Below, in pieces: positions 39,401 through 54,400 of a stretch of 64,000 nt of DNA. Positions within the stretch are counted from its first letter, which is position 1. Each line of letters starts with the position of its first letter. The notes below the pieces were generated by a model. That model made no database searches, was not told where the DNA came from, and saw nothing but the letters and a program-made list of their open reading frames with translations. Origin of the DNA: Meghimatium bilineatum (taxonomy: Eukaryota; Mollusca; Gastropoda; Stylommatophora; Philomycidae); assembly GCA_034231615.1 (NCBI GenBank), contig CM067317.1, forward strand, positions 46,371,876 to 46,435,875. Reading direction: 5' to 3'. A program made the translations under genes and the position numbers.

Positions 39401-42400
39401 CTCAAAATTCTGATTTATTGAAGGAAAATATGTCTATCTTCCTTGTAGGGCAGTCAAAAAATGCTGGCATTATTGCTAAATGTTTACATATAATATGTTG
39501 GATGGGATAGGTTAGATGGAACAAACAATGTCTTCTCTTATATTATTAAAAATGGCAGTAACTATGGATGTTTTAGAATGATTGTGTTCTTTACAAAATG
39601 GTAAGGGGAGACTAGAGCTAATGTATTCATGTAAGCACAAACAAAGAGACGCAGAGAGCTAATGTAATCATGTAAGCACAAACAAAGAGACTTAGAGAGT
39701 AATGTAATCATGTAAGCACAAACAAAGAGACTTAGAGAGTAATGTAATCATGTAAGCACAAACAAAGAGACTTAGAGAGCTAATGTAATCATGTAAGCAC
39801 AAACAAAGAGACTTAGAGAGCTAATGTATTCATGTAAGCACAAACAAAGAGACTTAGAGAGTAATGTAATCATGTAAGCACAAACAAAGAGACTTAGAGA
39901 GTAATGTAATCATGTAAGCACAAACAAAGAGACTTAGAGAGTAATGTAATCATGTAAGCACAAACAAAGAGACTTAGAGAGTAGATGAGCACCATCAAAC
40001 AAAACATTTGCCAACAGACATATAATGAATACTGATTGATAATATGAATGACTCAATACGATTCAACTCCAATGTGATATCCTTGTTGACTTATGGTTGC
40101 GAAAGTTGGAAAAATTACAAAGGTGCTGGAGAAGAAATTAAACTCATTTGAAAATAAATGTCTTAGAAGACTCTTAAATATTGGTTGGGAAGAATTCAAG
40201 TCAAACAAGCAAGTAAGAGAAGACACCAAACAGCAATATGTTTCCACAACAATAAGAATAAAATGATGGACTTAACTTATATCTGACATGTACTTAGAAT
40301 GAATGAAAACAGACTGCCACTACCAGCATTAATGGGTACAAGAAGGACGAAGAAAAAGAGCAAGAGAGACTCTTCGCAGAACAGCCATCAAAGAGGGTAT
40401 GACTATGGGTCTCAACAACATGCAAGAATCACACACAGTAGCATCATGCCGCTCTAACTGGAGAGCCCTGGTTTCTGCCCTATGCACCGTGTTCGGAGCT
40501 GAAGGAACATAGATAGATAGAATAGGATTAAGATTTTCCAAACTTAAATAAGGAACAGAGAACAGTGAGGCATGTCAGAATTTTCTGTTGATGTTTCCAG
40601 AGTAGATACCCTATGACACTGAAGGGTTATGACACAGAGGGGTCATGACACTGAGGAGTCATGGGTTGAATGTAAATGCAATGTACATAAATTTATCATA
40701 AAGCTGAGTTCATTATGAATCAATCTTTATGTTTCAAACCTTTTAATTTCCTTCTCTTTTGTGCCTTCTTTCTCTGTGACTTTTGGGAACTCATCTGAGG
40801 AACTTGTGCTGTCATTGATTGAAGTCTGTCTGGTCGGTCGCAATCTTACCGGCTCTAACTGAAAAAAAAACAGATCAGTGTTTCAGTTCATTAATTTAAA
40901 ACGTATGAATTGATTACAGTAAATATTTTAACATAATGTGGACATCACATCTTGATATGGAAGTCTGAATTGATTACAGAACAAGTAACACCATTTTACT
41001 GTCAATAATCACCAACACGAGCAGTATTAGCATTACAGAAATATACAATTTTATTTATACAATTTACAGAAATGACAAAAGTGAAACTTTGGAAAGATAG
41101 TAAACAAATAATAAAATAGAGAAAGGGGAGGGGGGGGGGGGTTCAAACAAGTACATCATGCGCCATGACCTAGAAAGTAGAATACTTGAAAATATAGTGC
41201 AAAGAAATGTCTTAGTGTCTTAGACACAAGCTCCCCAACTTGTGTCTTGCAGGCACAAGCTGGGGAGCAAATGGAAGTATTCTCCGAAAAGTCTATATGG
41301 GTACAGTCAGACCTGTAGTAGAATATGGAATGACAGCCTGGGCATCAGCATCAAAAACAAATACTGATTGCCTATCTAAAGTACAAAATGCAGTACTTTG
41401 ACTTATCTCAGGAGGGATGAAAATCACTCCAATCCATGCAATGGAAAAACATGTAAACATCTGCCCATGAGGAACATGCCAAACCATCCGATGCATGCGC
41501 AAATTTCTAGATCAACCACAAGCAGGCTGAAGAGAACCAGCTTCTGTCACATCTCCAACCATCTCCATCAACAACATAAAGATATCCTCACAAACCTCCC
41601 AAATGCATTTGAAACACTAACGGACTTTGAAGAGCCAGACAATAGTCTCCAAAATGTCTCCATAATAACACAGGTTCCTGGAATAATTAATAAGGAATAC
41701 CAAACTCCACCTCAACTAAAAGCATTGAGACTAGAGATGATAGAAATAAAATACAATATAAAGGAATGGACACATGTATACACAGATGGATCGGCAGAAG
41801 GAGCAGTAAGGAATGGAGGAAGTGGAATTTTTTATAAGACTCAAAGATGGGAAGACAATATCAAAAGCTTTTCCAACTGGGAAATACTCCTCTAACTTTA
41901 GAGCAGAAGCAGTTGCACTCCATCAAGCACTGAAAGCCTTCACCGAATCAGGACTGTCAAGGTCAAAGAAGATGGCCATATTCACAGATTGCAGATCCCT
42001 ACTGGAATCAATCCAGAGCAACAGAAATGAAAGCCTTCTACACAATATCAGACATGAGCTAAGACAGATCCAAAAATCATCAGCTATTGCCCTTCAGTGG
42101 ATACCATCACACTGTGGAATGATGAGAAATGAGAAAGTGGATGCTCTGTCAAAAGCAGGAAGTGAAATGGAGCAACACAGACACCCACTGTCTTACGGAG
42201 AAGCAAAAACAATAATCCACAACACATACACAGCAAAGTGGAAGAAAAAAATAAAAGTGGAATATAAACATGATGAAATACATCTCCTCCAAAGATATCA
42301 ACAGACCACAATATTTTGCCTTAGAACAGACCACTGCAGACTGTTGGGTCACCTTTACCGATTGAGGATCTCATACACAGATGAATGTCCATGTGGATCC

Positions 42401-45400
42401 GGAACCCAGACTCCAGAACACATACTTCAGGACTGCCCAATACACAAAAAGCAGAGACAACAGACCTGGCCAGAGGATACAGACTTGAGGCAAAAGCTAT
42501 GGGGCAGCCGCTCTGACTTGGAGAAGACGGTGGACTTCGTCTTGACGACAGGCCTGACAATATAGCATGACCACAGATGCTGAACGCAGAAGAAGAAGAT
42601 GGTGCAAAGATGATGAAAATGAGCCAGAATCAGGAAACGATGAACACAGGACATTAAAATCATAATTAAAATACTAATATATGTAAGAAGACTGGTGTGA
42701 AAAACAGTTTACAGAGAATGTGTGATGGCAGCTTTATCTTATCATGGCTATAGTATCTGATCCAAAAAAAATAACTTACATCTACTCGCTCTGACTTTGT
42801 GATCTTGTCTGATCCTGTCCTTTCAACAGCTCGTCTCAGTTTAACCCGTGCTGAATTTGGATTCTCTTTTGCTATAGATACAGGTATGACTTAGTTACAG
42901 AGCAGACATTTTATAATAAGAAATAAAGCATGGGGAATATCTAACAGACCACGCTTATCACAGACATATAATACAGTTATCACACACTTATCACTGACAT
43001 ATAATACACAGTTATCACAGACAATATAATACACAGCTATCACACACTTCACAGAAATATAATACACAGCTATCACACACTTATCACAGACAATATAATA
43101 CACAGCTATCACACACTTATCACAGACAATATAATACAAAGCTATCACACACTTATCACAGATATATAATACACAGCTATCACACACTTATCACAGACAA
43201 TATAATACAAAGCTATAACACACTTATCACAGATATATAATACACAGCTATCACACACTTCAGACATATAATACACAGCTATCACACACTTATCACAGAC
43301 ATATAATACACAGCTATCACACACTTATCACAGACAATATAATACACAGCTATCACACACTTATCACAGACATATAATATGCAGCTATCACACACTTCAC
43401 AGACATATAATACACAGCTATCACACACTTATCACAGACATATAATATGCAGCTATCACACACTTATCACAGACATATAATACACAGCTATCACACACTT
43501 ATCACAGACATATAATATGCAGCTATCACACACTTCACAGACATATAATATGCAGCTATCACACACTTATCACAGACAATATAATACACAGCTATCACAC
43601 ACTTATCACAGACAATATAATACACAGCTATCACACACTTATCACAGACATATAATACACAGCTATCACACACTTATCACAGACATATAATACACAGCTA
43701 TCACACACTTATCACAGACAATATAATACACAGCTATCACACACTTATCACAGACATATAATATGCAGCTATCACACACTTCACAGACATATAATATGCA
43801 GCTATCACACACTTATCACAGACAATATAATACACAGCTATCACACACTTATCACAGACATATAATACACAGCTATCACACACTTATCACAGACATATAA
43901 TACACAGCTATCACACACTTATCACAGACATATAATATGCAGCTATCACACACTTATCACAGACATATAATACACAGCTATCACACACTTATCACAGACA
44001 TATAATACACAGCTATCACACACTTATCACAGACATATAATACACAGCTATCACACACTTATCACAGACATATAATACACAGCTATCACACACTTATCAC
44101 AGACATATAATATGCAGCTATCACACACTTCACAGACATATAATATGCAGCTATCACACACTTATCACAGACAATATAATACAAAGCTATCACACACTTA
44201 TCACAGACATATAATACACAGCTATCACACACTTATCACAGACATATAATACACAGCTATCACACACTTATCACAGACATATAATACAGTTATCACACAC
44301 TTATCACAGACATATAATACACAGCTATCACACACTTATCACAGACATATAATACACAGCTATCACACACTTATCACAGACATATAATACACAGCTATCA
44401 CACACTTATCACAGACATATAATATGCAGCTATCACACACTTCACAGACATATAATATGCAGCTATCACACACTTATCACACACAATATAATACACAGCT
44501 ATCACACACTTCACAGACATAATACACAGCTATCACACACTTATCACAGACATAATACACAGTTATCACACACTTATCACACACAATATAATACACAGCT
44601 ATCACACACTTCACAGACATAATACACAGCTATCACACACTTATCACAGACATATAATACAGTTATCACACACTTATCACAGACATATAATACACAGTTA
44701 TCACACACTTATCACAGATATATAATACACAGCTATCACACACTTATCACAGACATATAATACACAGCTATCACACACTTCACAGACATAATACACAGCT
44801 ATCGCACACTTATCACAGACAATATAATACACAGCTATCACACACTTATCACAGACATATAATACACAGCTATCACACACTTATCACAGACATATAATAC
44901 AGTTATCACACACTTATCACAGATATATAATACACAGCTATCACACACTTATCACACACAATATAATACACAGCTATCACACACTTCACAGACATAATAC
45001 ACAGCTATCACACACTTATCACAGACATAATACACAGTTATCACACACTTATCACACACAATATAATACACAGCTATCACACACTTCACAGACATAATAC
45101 ACAGCTATCACACACTTATCACAGACATATAATACAGTTATCACACACTTATCACAGACATATAATACACAGTTATCACACACTTATCACAGATATATAA
45201 TACACAGCTATCACACACTTATCACAGACATATAATACACAGCTATCACACACTTCACAGACATAATACACAGCTATCGCACACTTATCACAGACAATAT
45301 AATACACAGCTATCATACACTTATCACAGACATATAATACACAGCTATCACACACTTCACAGATATATAATACACAGCTATCACACACTTCACAGGCATA

Positions 45401-48400
45401 TAATACACAGCTATCATACACTTCACAGAGAATATAATACACAGCTATCACACACTTCACAGACATATAATACACAGCTATCACACACTTCACAGGCATA
45501 TAATACATAGCTATCACACATTTCACAGACATCTAACACACCACACATCTTACAGACAGCTATCAGACCACATATATCACAGACGATTAACATACAACAC
45601 ATCTTAAAGTGAGGCTGTTTTAGTTTACTAACCGATATCACAAAACTTTCATTCATTCATTTATTTTCCTTTTGCACTGAAGTTAGTGCATAGTGCAGAA
45701 GTCAGATCTCTCCAATTCTGTCTGTTCAAAGCTATTCTGTGCAGTTCTTGAATAGTATTGATATTGGTTGTTTTACTATCTTTAAGTATTGTTCTACTAC
45801 TCTTAAATATCCAATGTTGTAATACACAGTTTGTCACAAAATAATTCATTTGAATGAAAAAGAATTGGAATGAACTGACTTCTGTTACACAAATCGGTCT
45901 GGACTTTGCGATGTTATTTGATTAATCCAATGATCGATGGAATGACCCAGACTTGATTAGAGAAACACCCTCCATCAATGGACATCACTACCGGCAGTCA
46001 AACAAAACATTAGTCAGACACATACTTGCATAATCTCCTACAGCAGATGGTCAAGCTGTCTCATGAAGAAAATATTCATAATTCCAATATATCTAGTACA
46101 CAACATGACTTTTAACTATTCTTGAATATTTTAGTTCCTTCTTTCTTCTTCTGCGTTTGTTCTCAAACTCCTGCAGATTAGCATCATATATAGTCTGGGT
46201 GTAGTCCAGAGAACGGAATTCATTGTGCCATGGTTTACAGCTTAGCTGCATCTTTTGTCCTGAGAGATCCGACTTGGTTTCTGGGTCTTGATTCTTGATT
46301 AGAAACCACGCACTGGGCATTCCCATAAGTGCTTCACTCTCTGTTCTAGCAGCTGCCCAAGAGTGTGCCGCCTCAAAGTCCTGGTTAGATATTGATTATG
46401 TGATCTTTGTAACTTTCCCAAGGACTCACTATCTCCCCTCACCACTGGTTATCCCCATAACTCACTCTTTACAGTCTCTGAGTCACTTTGACCCTATATG
46501 GGATGTGACAGTCAACTCTACCCCAAAACTCCCGTAGCCTCCTCCTACGATATCCATGGTAGGTAGCAGTATTTCTTATTTTTTGCTGCCCTCTCTGGCC
46601 AAGCATGTTACAAGAGGAAACTGAGGAAGTTTTGGGAGTGGAATTTTCTGTCCCATCCCATGGAGGGTCAAAGTGACACTAGCCATGCTAAGTCAGATGT
46701 ATCAAGCTGAAAGGTACAGATAACCACAGCCAAGCTGTAAACCGTGATGTAACACATTCCATTCTATGAATTTACATCTTGCTTACCTGCAAGAGTTTGA
46801 GAACAAACGCTGAAGCGAAATTAGTCTTCTTCTTTTTGCAATTAACTTCTTTACAGAGCTAGTCCAGTTTTCTTGATAAATTCTGCTGTATTTGAAAGCT
46901 CCTCAAGTCTCCCTCACAGTTTAACCTGTCTACACAGCAAGTCCAGTTTTTTTGATAAATTCTGCTGTATTTGAAAGTTTCTGTTATATCCTTACAGCTC
47001 CCATACAGCTCTCTGTAGATGTCTGTCTCTGTGGGCCAGTGCTCCCCCTCAACTGGATTACAGAAGTAGTCTTATTACAGCGCCCTGTAGATGTATGTCT
47101 CTGTGGGCCAGTGCTCCCCCTCAACTGAATTACAGTATTAGTCTTATTACAGCGCCCTGTAGATGTATGTCTCTGTGGGCCAGTGCTCCCCCTCAACTGA
47201 ATTACAGTAGTAGTATTATAGTCTTATATAGGATGGGACAACCAACTCTACACCAAAACCTCCTTAGTCTTCTTTTATGACACGCTTGGCAAGTAACAGT
47301 GCCACTATTCTTTGCTCCCCTTTCAGGCTTCGGCAAGAGAGGAAGTGCTGATTCATAATAGCTTACACCTGCAGTAAAATTGTAATCCAAGTTTTCATAA
47401 CCACTGGAAACACACAATAACACATACAAATCAATGTTTCGACCAAAAGGCCTTTATTAAAAACATAGCATGTCACAAAACTGGTACAAGACAGCACTGT
47501 CAATGATCCCATCACAGAGCTGATAAACTGTTACCAAGGACAAGAAAGAACTTACATCCTGCATTTTCATTCTTTTGCTGCCTTCTTCTCTGTCTTGCTG
47601 ATAGATTCGGTAAACTCTGAAACACAATACATATTCATATAATATACATCTATTTATAATATTTCACATATCATAGATTTACTTATATAATTTCTCTCCA
47701 TGTTGATCACCTCACATAGGGTAGCAGTCATTTCTCTCCATGTTGAGCGCCTCACATAGGGTAGCAGTCATTTCTCTCCATGTTGATCACCTCACATAGG
47801 GTAGCAGTCATTTCTCTCCATGTTGATCACCTCACATAGGGTAGCAGTCATTTCTCTCCATGTTGAGTGCCTCACATAGGGTAGCAGTAATTTCTCTCCA
47901 TGTTGAGTGCCTCACATAAGGTAGCAGTCATTTCTCTCCATGTTGAGTGCCTCACATAGGGTAGCAGTAATTTCTCTCCATGTTGATCACCTCACATAAG
48001 GTAGCAGTCATTTCTCTCCATGTTGATCACCTCACATAAGGTAGCAGTCATTTCTCTCCATGTTGATCACCTCACATAAGGTAGCAGTCATTTCTCTCCA
48101 TGTTGATCACCTCACATAAGGTAGCAGTCATTTCTCTCCATGTTGAGCGCCTCACATAGGGTAGCAGTCATTTCTCTCCATGTTGAGCGCCTCACATAGG
48201 GTAGCAGTCCTTTCTCTCCATGTTGAGCATTCATTGTAAGTTTTTATAATTCTTCTGTATTACTAATGACCAAACACTTGAGTTTTCTCTGTTGATTGTT
48301 CTGTGCGGAATTTCTTTTGGTTGCCTTACTTTTCTTTTACCCTCTGCTTTCCACATGAAGGTTTGTCTAGGAAGTCTCTTTTCATCCATTCTAAGTACAT

Positions 48401-51400
48401 GGAAGATGTAATACCTTCTTGTTATATTCTAAGTACATGGAAGATGTAATACCTTCTTGTTATATTCTAAGTACATGGAAGATGTAATACCTTCTTGTTA
48501 TATTCTAAGTACATGGAAGATGTAATACCTTCTTGTTATATTCTAAGTACATGGAAGATGTAATACCTTCTTGTTATATTCTAAGTACATGGAAGATGTA
48601 ATACCTTCTTGTTATATTCTAAGTACATGGAAGATGTAATACCTTCTTGTTATATTCTAAGTACATGGAAGATGTAATACCTTCTTGTTATATTCTAAGT
48701 ACATGGAAGATGTAATACCTTCTTGTTATATTCTAAGTACATGGAAGATGTAATACCTTCTTGTTATATTCTAAGTACATGGAAGATGTAATTCCTTCTT
48801 GTTATAAAACTTGTCACAAATTCTTAGTGTATTTCTTCCCAAGGCAGCTGGAATTTTCTTTCACGTTATTCACCTTTAGTCTTTGATTCTGATAAAATCT
48901 CCACAGGGTAGTAGTACATGACACAGATACGCTAGCTAAAGGAATTGGTTGGTTGGTTGGTTGCTGATCCAGCGGTCCATGGGCTCATGCCCTTTGACCT
49001 AATGCCATTAGATGGCATTATATTGCTGGGAAGTCTGTGGATTTTCGGCCCAACCTGGGACAGAGCCAGATAATAACTATCACACCTCCAGGAAGGTAGG
49101 TTTCAACCTTTGCACTGCTCCTAGCCACTGTAGCCAAGATAGGGTTCACTGTGCTCCTTCCCCGCCACCAATTGACTACTGGTTATGCCTAACTTCTCTA
49201 TTGCGCCAGGCATGCAACCAAATGTTCAAGTCAAAAGGATTGTCACGTCCTGAGTCACTGTGCCTCTATGATGGGCCTCAGCCATAGGAAAAACAGTAAT
49301 GTCAGTTTCCTCCTCCACAGTGCTGCGCAGTACATATATGGCTCCCTCCCAACCACAGAGGGTGCATACATATATTCAGGCAAACATGAAAAAACATTTA
49401 AACAACAAAACAAAATCATAACTGTATAGATGACATGCCATGAAGCTTCTATAAGAAGATAACCTCAATATAACGGCATATCATCCACTAAGGTTTTCTG
49501 TTGCATGGATGGTATGTCTAGTGGGCAATTGGTGAGACCCACAGACGCAACCACATGCGTAGCTAAAGGAATTAGAACTAATTGTATCCTGTCACTCATC
49601 AAAAATTACTAACCCTCTTCCTTGATATTACACTGAGTCTCCAGAATATAAACTGCTGTACAGATTGACATGTCACAAATCTATTTGACATGTTTCTTGT
49701 CAATTCATTTGAGGATTTCTATGGCACTGTCATTAAGCTATTTTCCTTGTGTTTAAAATGTTGTAGGTTTGATCCTGGTTAGTTTACAAATGCACCAGGG
49801 GAGAAAAGAATAGCAACACTTTTTACATCCTATGCATGTCACAAGAAGCAACTAAGGAGTCAAAGTGGGTCATATAGGGTCAAAGTGACCAATAAACCAT
49901 GCTGAAGTCAGATGTGTCCGGTCGAATGACACATATATCGAAGCAAATCTGTAAACCTTGACACAATGCATTCCGTTCATCTGGACTGCTGTCATGCAGT
50001 GGCGTAACGAGAGGGGGGCGGAGGTGCGGACCGCCCCGGCGGCCTCATCGGGAGGGCGGAAAATTTATTTTCTTCCAGGCTTTCACAATCACTGCCATAT
50101 TTTTTTAATGTCATAAGGGTGGAAAATTATGATTCCGCCCCGGGCGCCATTGACCCACGCTACGCCACTGCTGTCATGTGACGTATTCTCTCCAGAACAT
50201 TGTCTTCTCAATGAACTCCCTGATCTGTTCTCCGTCTTGGGCCATGAGGCTTTAATTTTTCCACAACATTTTCATGTTATTTTTAATGTCATCAGTCCAT
50301 CGTCTTCTTTGTCTGCCCTTTCTCCTCCGCCCAGGTGCTCTGCCCTCTATCATTTGTCCTTCTAAATAGTTGTGTCTTTTTATATGACCAAACAGGCGTA
50401 ATTTTACATCAGGAATACATCCTGATAATTTGCAGAATTTTGAGAATAATCGCAGAAGCAGGAGATCTCTTGGAACATCACCTGAAGCTACTGAGTTATG
50501 TGCTATAAGTAGTACTTTTGGCAGGCATAGTGATGGCTTTTGGCAGGCTTGGAAAATCCAAGTACAATGTAGTCGATGCTTTATGCCAGAGGTTCTTAAA
50601 CTGTGGTCCACCATCTGCTCTGGTAAGGAAATCCCATGAAAACTTGAAGAAATATTAATTATGAAAAATACAATGTCAATCAGCTGTACAATGAATGCAC
50701 AGTCTATCAGACATAGTGCATTGGTACGGAAAATACAAATAACAGTATACAAGACAGTTTCAATGTTTCAACCTTAAGGACTTTTATAAGGAAATACAAG
50801 ACAAACAGTGAAAAAGCAGTAAAAATTGTAAAAATAATAGCACTATCACAAAAGCATAATATTATTTGTTGTAACTCTGAACTAGAAGGTAAGTATGTAG
50901 ATTAAACTCACTCTTGGAGTATCTCTGTCCTCGATAGAACTGGACATGCTTGAACTTCCCACCAACTCAGACGGAATTATCTTATCTTCTCGATGTTGAG
51001 GAACACCCGCGCTGGACTGAACTCTGGGTACTGGAAGAGGCCGAACATTGTTGCTATCTTTCTTCTGGGCCTGTTTCTGATAAAAGATCAATCAGTCATT
51101 GTACAGAACAGCAATGATCAGCATGGCTACTTTAATGCACTACACATAATCAACAGTATGTAATTAAGCAGCAAATCAGTTATATAGAAGACAAATATAT
51201 CCATTCGGGAACAAATAGACAAACTTGCAGGTTGTCACAAACACCTTTTGGTAGCAGTGAAACATTTGCTTCATTTGAACACACTTGACTTGAATTGAAC
51301 ATGTAATGATATACATAAGGAATGTTGTGAGGAAGAGAAGAGGGATGAGATATAATCATCCCTGGCAACCAGTAGATGGGGGGGGGGGGGGGTTTGTGTT

Positions 51401-54400
51401 TAACCTATTAGTTCTAAGAATTTGACCAAATGGTTGGAATACTGGCAGAAGATCATATTAACGACAGCATCCTCGCAGGTGTGAGTTGAAAATGACTTGT
51501 ATTGGGCTGAGGGTGCATGAAGAACTGTAACTAATAAGTGATCAAAATCAACTTAGAAAGCAATGAACAAATTACACAGCCAAGAAACTCATGATGACCA
51601 TAACTATAAAACATCATCATCATCATCAGGTGCCATGCCGGGTGGCGTAGGCGGTCATGGCTCTCCACAGCTCTCTGTCCACAGTATTATGTATCAAAGT
51701 CGTTGTTGTTTCTTTGCCTTGCCAGGTTGTCAAACTGTCTAATATTTTCTCACGTTGTCGCCCTCTGTCTATGGTGCCTTCAATCTTGCCTGTTGTGATT
51801 ATGTTCTCTAAACCTGCCTGTCTCATGAAGTGGCCAAAAAAAGAAGATTGCCTTACTATAAAACAATGCAAGCTAAAATATTTTGAACATGTAAAAAAAC
51901 ACAATGGTTTAGAAAGATTAATCATGCAGGGAATGATTCCAGGAAAGAGAAAAAGAGGCAGTCCAAGATTGTGATCTACACAAGATATCAAAGATATTTT
52001 GATTATGATACTGGAGGAGGCTGGACAGCTTGCACAAAATTTGGTGGCGTACAGTATGGCAGTGAGAATAATGTTCTGCAAATGACATGACACATAGAAG
52101 AGGAAGAATATAATGGATTCATTAAATACATCCATAAATTACCTTAAGTTACATAGAATTTCAGGTAAAATTACACAAGTATAGTGGTCATTTTTTAATG
52201 GAAGAGAATGATCCTTATGGAAATGGACAGGTATAAACAGTTCATGTTCTAAGGTTATTCTGCAAGAAATAGTTTAGGGTACACGAAGAGGTGGAAAGAA
52301 AATCTGGAATTGACACATCAAGGGATGATCTGAGCGTGATTTTTCTACTTATTTGAATGATTGAGGACAGAGCTGTTTGAAGGATTTTTCTGCTCATTTG
52401 AATGATTGAGGACAGAGCTGTTTGAAGGATTGTTCTGCTCATTTGAATGATTGAGGACAGAGCTGTTTGAAGGATTTTTCTGCTCCTTTGAATGATTGAG
52501 GACAGAGCTGTTTGAAGGATTTTTCTGCTCATTTGAATGATTGAAAACAGAGCTGTGTGAAGGATTTTTCTGCTCATTTGAATGATTGAGGACAGAGCTG
52601 TTTGAAGGATTTTTCTGCTCATTTGAATGATTGAGGACAGAGCTGTTTGAAGGATTGTTCTGCTCATTTGAATGATTGAGGACAGAGCTGTTTGAAGGAT
52701 TGTTCTGCTCATTTGAATGATTGAGGACAGAGCTGTTTGAAGGATTTTTCTGCTCCTTTGAATGATTGAGGACAGAGCTGTTTGAAGGATTTTTCTACTC
52801 ATTTGAATGATTGAAGACAGAGCTGTTTGAAGGATTGTTCTGCTCATGTTTTCTATGTGTCATCACTACAACCATGATGGATTTTAGTTCTTACTATAAT
52901 TTATTATTATTAGTAACATGTAATATATTATGTTGTTTTTGATGTTTACTGTTGTTGTTTTGTTATGCTGTTATTACTTGTGTTGTTATTGTGAATAGTT
53001 GTGGGTTGTTGTGGATTTATATTCTGGAAGACTCAGCTGTTGTAATTGAATAGTTTCAAATATTTAGGAACATTAACAACTTCAGACGGTAAATGCAAAA
53101 CCGAAATTATAAGCAGAATAGGACACGCAAAAGCAGCATTCCATAAAACGAAAATATCCTATGCAATAAGTCCATTTCAATGGATACTAGAAAACATGTC
53201 CTCAAATGCTACATTGAACCAGTGCTACTCTATGGAAGTGAAGCATGGACAATAAATAAGACATCACAAAAATCATTGGAGGCAGTGGAAATGTGGTTTA
53301 TTCAAAGAATGTTACGTATTCCTTGGATGGCAAAGATTACTAATGAAGAATATCTTAGAAGGATGGATGTGCAAAAATGCATTATTGATAATATAAGAAT
53401 AAGACAGTCAACATTTATCAGGCACATAATGAGAAGAGGAGGCATTGAGAAAATAGTGACAACAGGAAAGATAGAAGGGAAAAGATCAAGAGGAAGACCG
53501 AGAGAAAAGACATGGGACAGTTTGACTAAATGGCTTCTATTATTGACACCAACAGAGATGATGCCATATATGAGAGATCGATGTACATTGAGAAAATGTT
53601 TGCCAACGCCATTCGGCACCGTACTTGGTGATGATGATGATTTTTGCTACTATGACTGTTACTTCTGTTGTTGCTGCAGCTGTTGTTGTTATTGTTGTTT
53701 CTGTGGCTGTTGCTTATGTTGTTCTTATTTCTGCTTCCTGTGTTAGCGTTGCTGCTTCTGTTTTTGTTATTGCTGCTTCTGTTTATGTTGTTATTATAGC
53801 TCCTGTTGTTGTTGTTGCTCATTTGTTGTTGTTGCATCTGTTGTTGTTGCTGCATATGTTGTTGTTGCCCTTCCTTCTGTTGCTGCTGCTGTTGTTATTG
53901 TTGCTGCTGGTCTTGTTTGTGTTACTGTTGTTGTTCCTTCTGTTAATGTTGTTGCTGTTAAACTAGTTGCTATTGTTATTTTTGTTGCTGCTTTTGTTGT
54001 TGTTATGTAGCTAAACAAATTAACTATAATGTAACATCAACTATCAACAGTGGGTCTATCAACTTAACCTTTTTTCTTTTTTAGATTTGCAACAAAGTAA
54101 TAATGACAAAAGAATATCACATGTTCCTCTTTTTGCAAATGTAATAGAACAGGTTTGCATGATACAAACATTCTCCAAGTCACCCTCTCTAATGAAGATG
54201 GCTTTACGTGTGTTTTCTGCAATGTTATCTAAGTCATAATTTGTAAACGTTACACCATGATTTACATAGGGGAGACAGGTAAGAGGCGTTCAGATGACTG
54301 TTCAGATGACTGTGTTCAGATGACTGTGTTTAAATCATGCTCCTCTGATGACCAGACTCAGTATGTGCTTGAGAACTTGTATGTCAACTTTTTAAAATTC

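Noticed and set aside
42891-45656. Cys/Tyr-rich repeat proteins on the minus strand
   Set aside because: They are translations of the ~35-bp satellite and change frame with unit-length variants.
49012-49287. A 91-codon frame shared by family Z copies (also 19156-19431) that looked like a conserved small protein
   Set aside because: By direct comparison of the two copies I count about 11 amino-acid-changing and 3 silent differences, as expected without selection. The third copy (35908-36525) has a stop in the same frame. The shared frame reflects common descent of the repeat.
52242-52847. A 201-residue protein with a 15-residue repeat
   Set aside because: The 45-bp period explains the open frame. 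There are no flanking coding features or splice sites.
53526-54018. Poly-Gln/Asn (minus) and poly-Val/Leu (plus) proteins
   Set aside because: Low-complexity TGY repeats open all frames; adjacent to a LINE tail.
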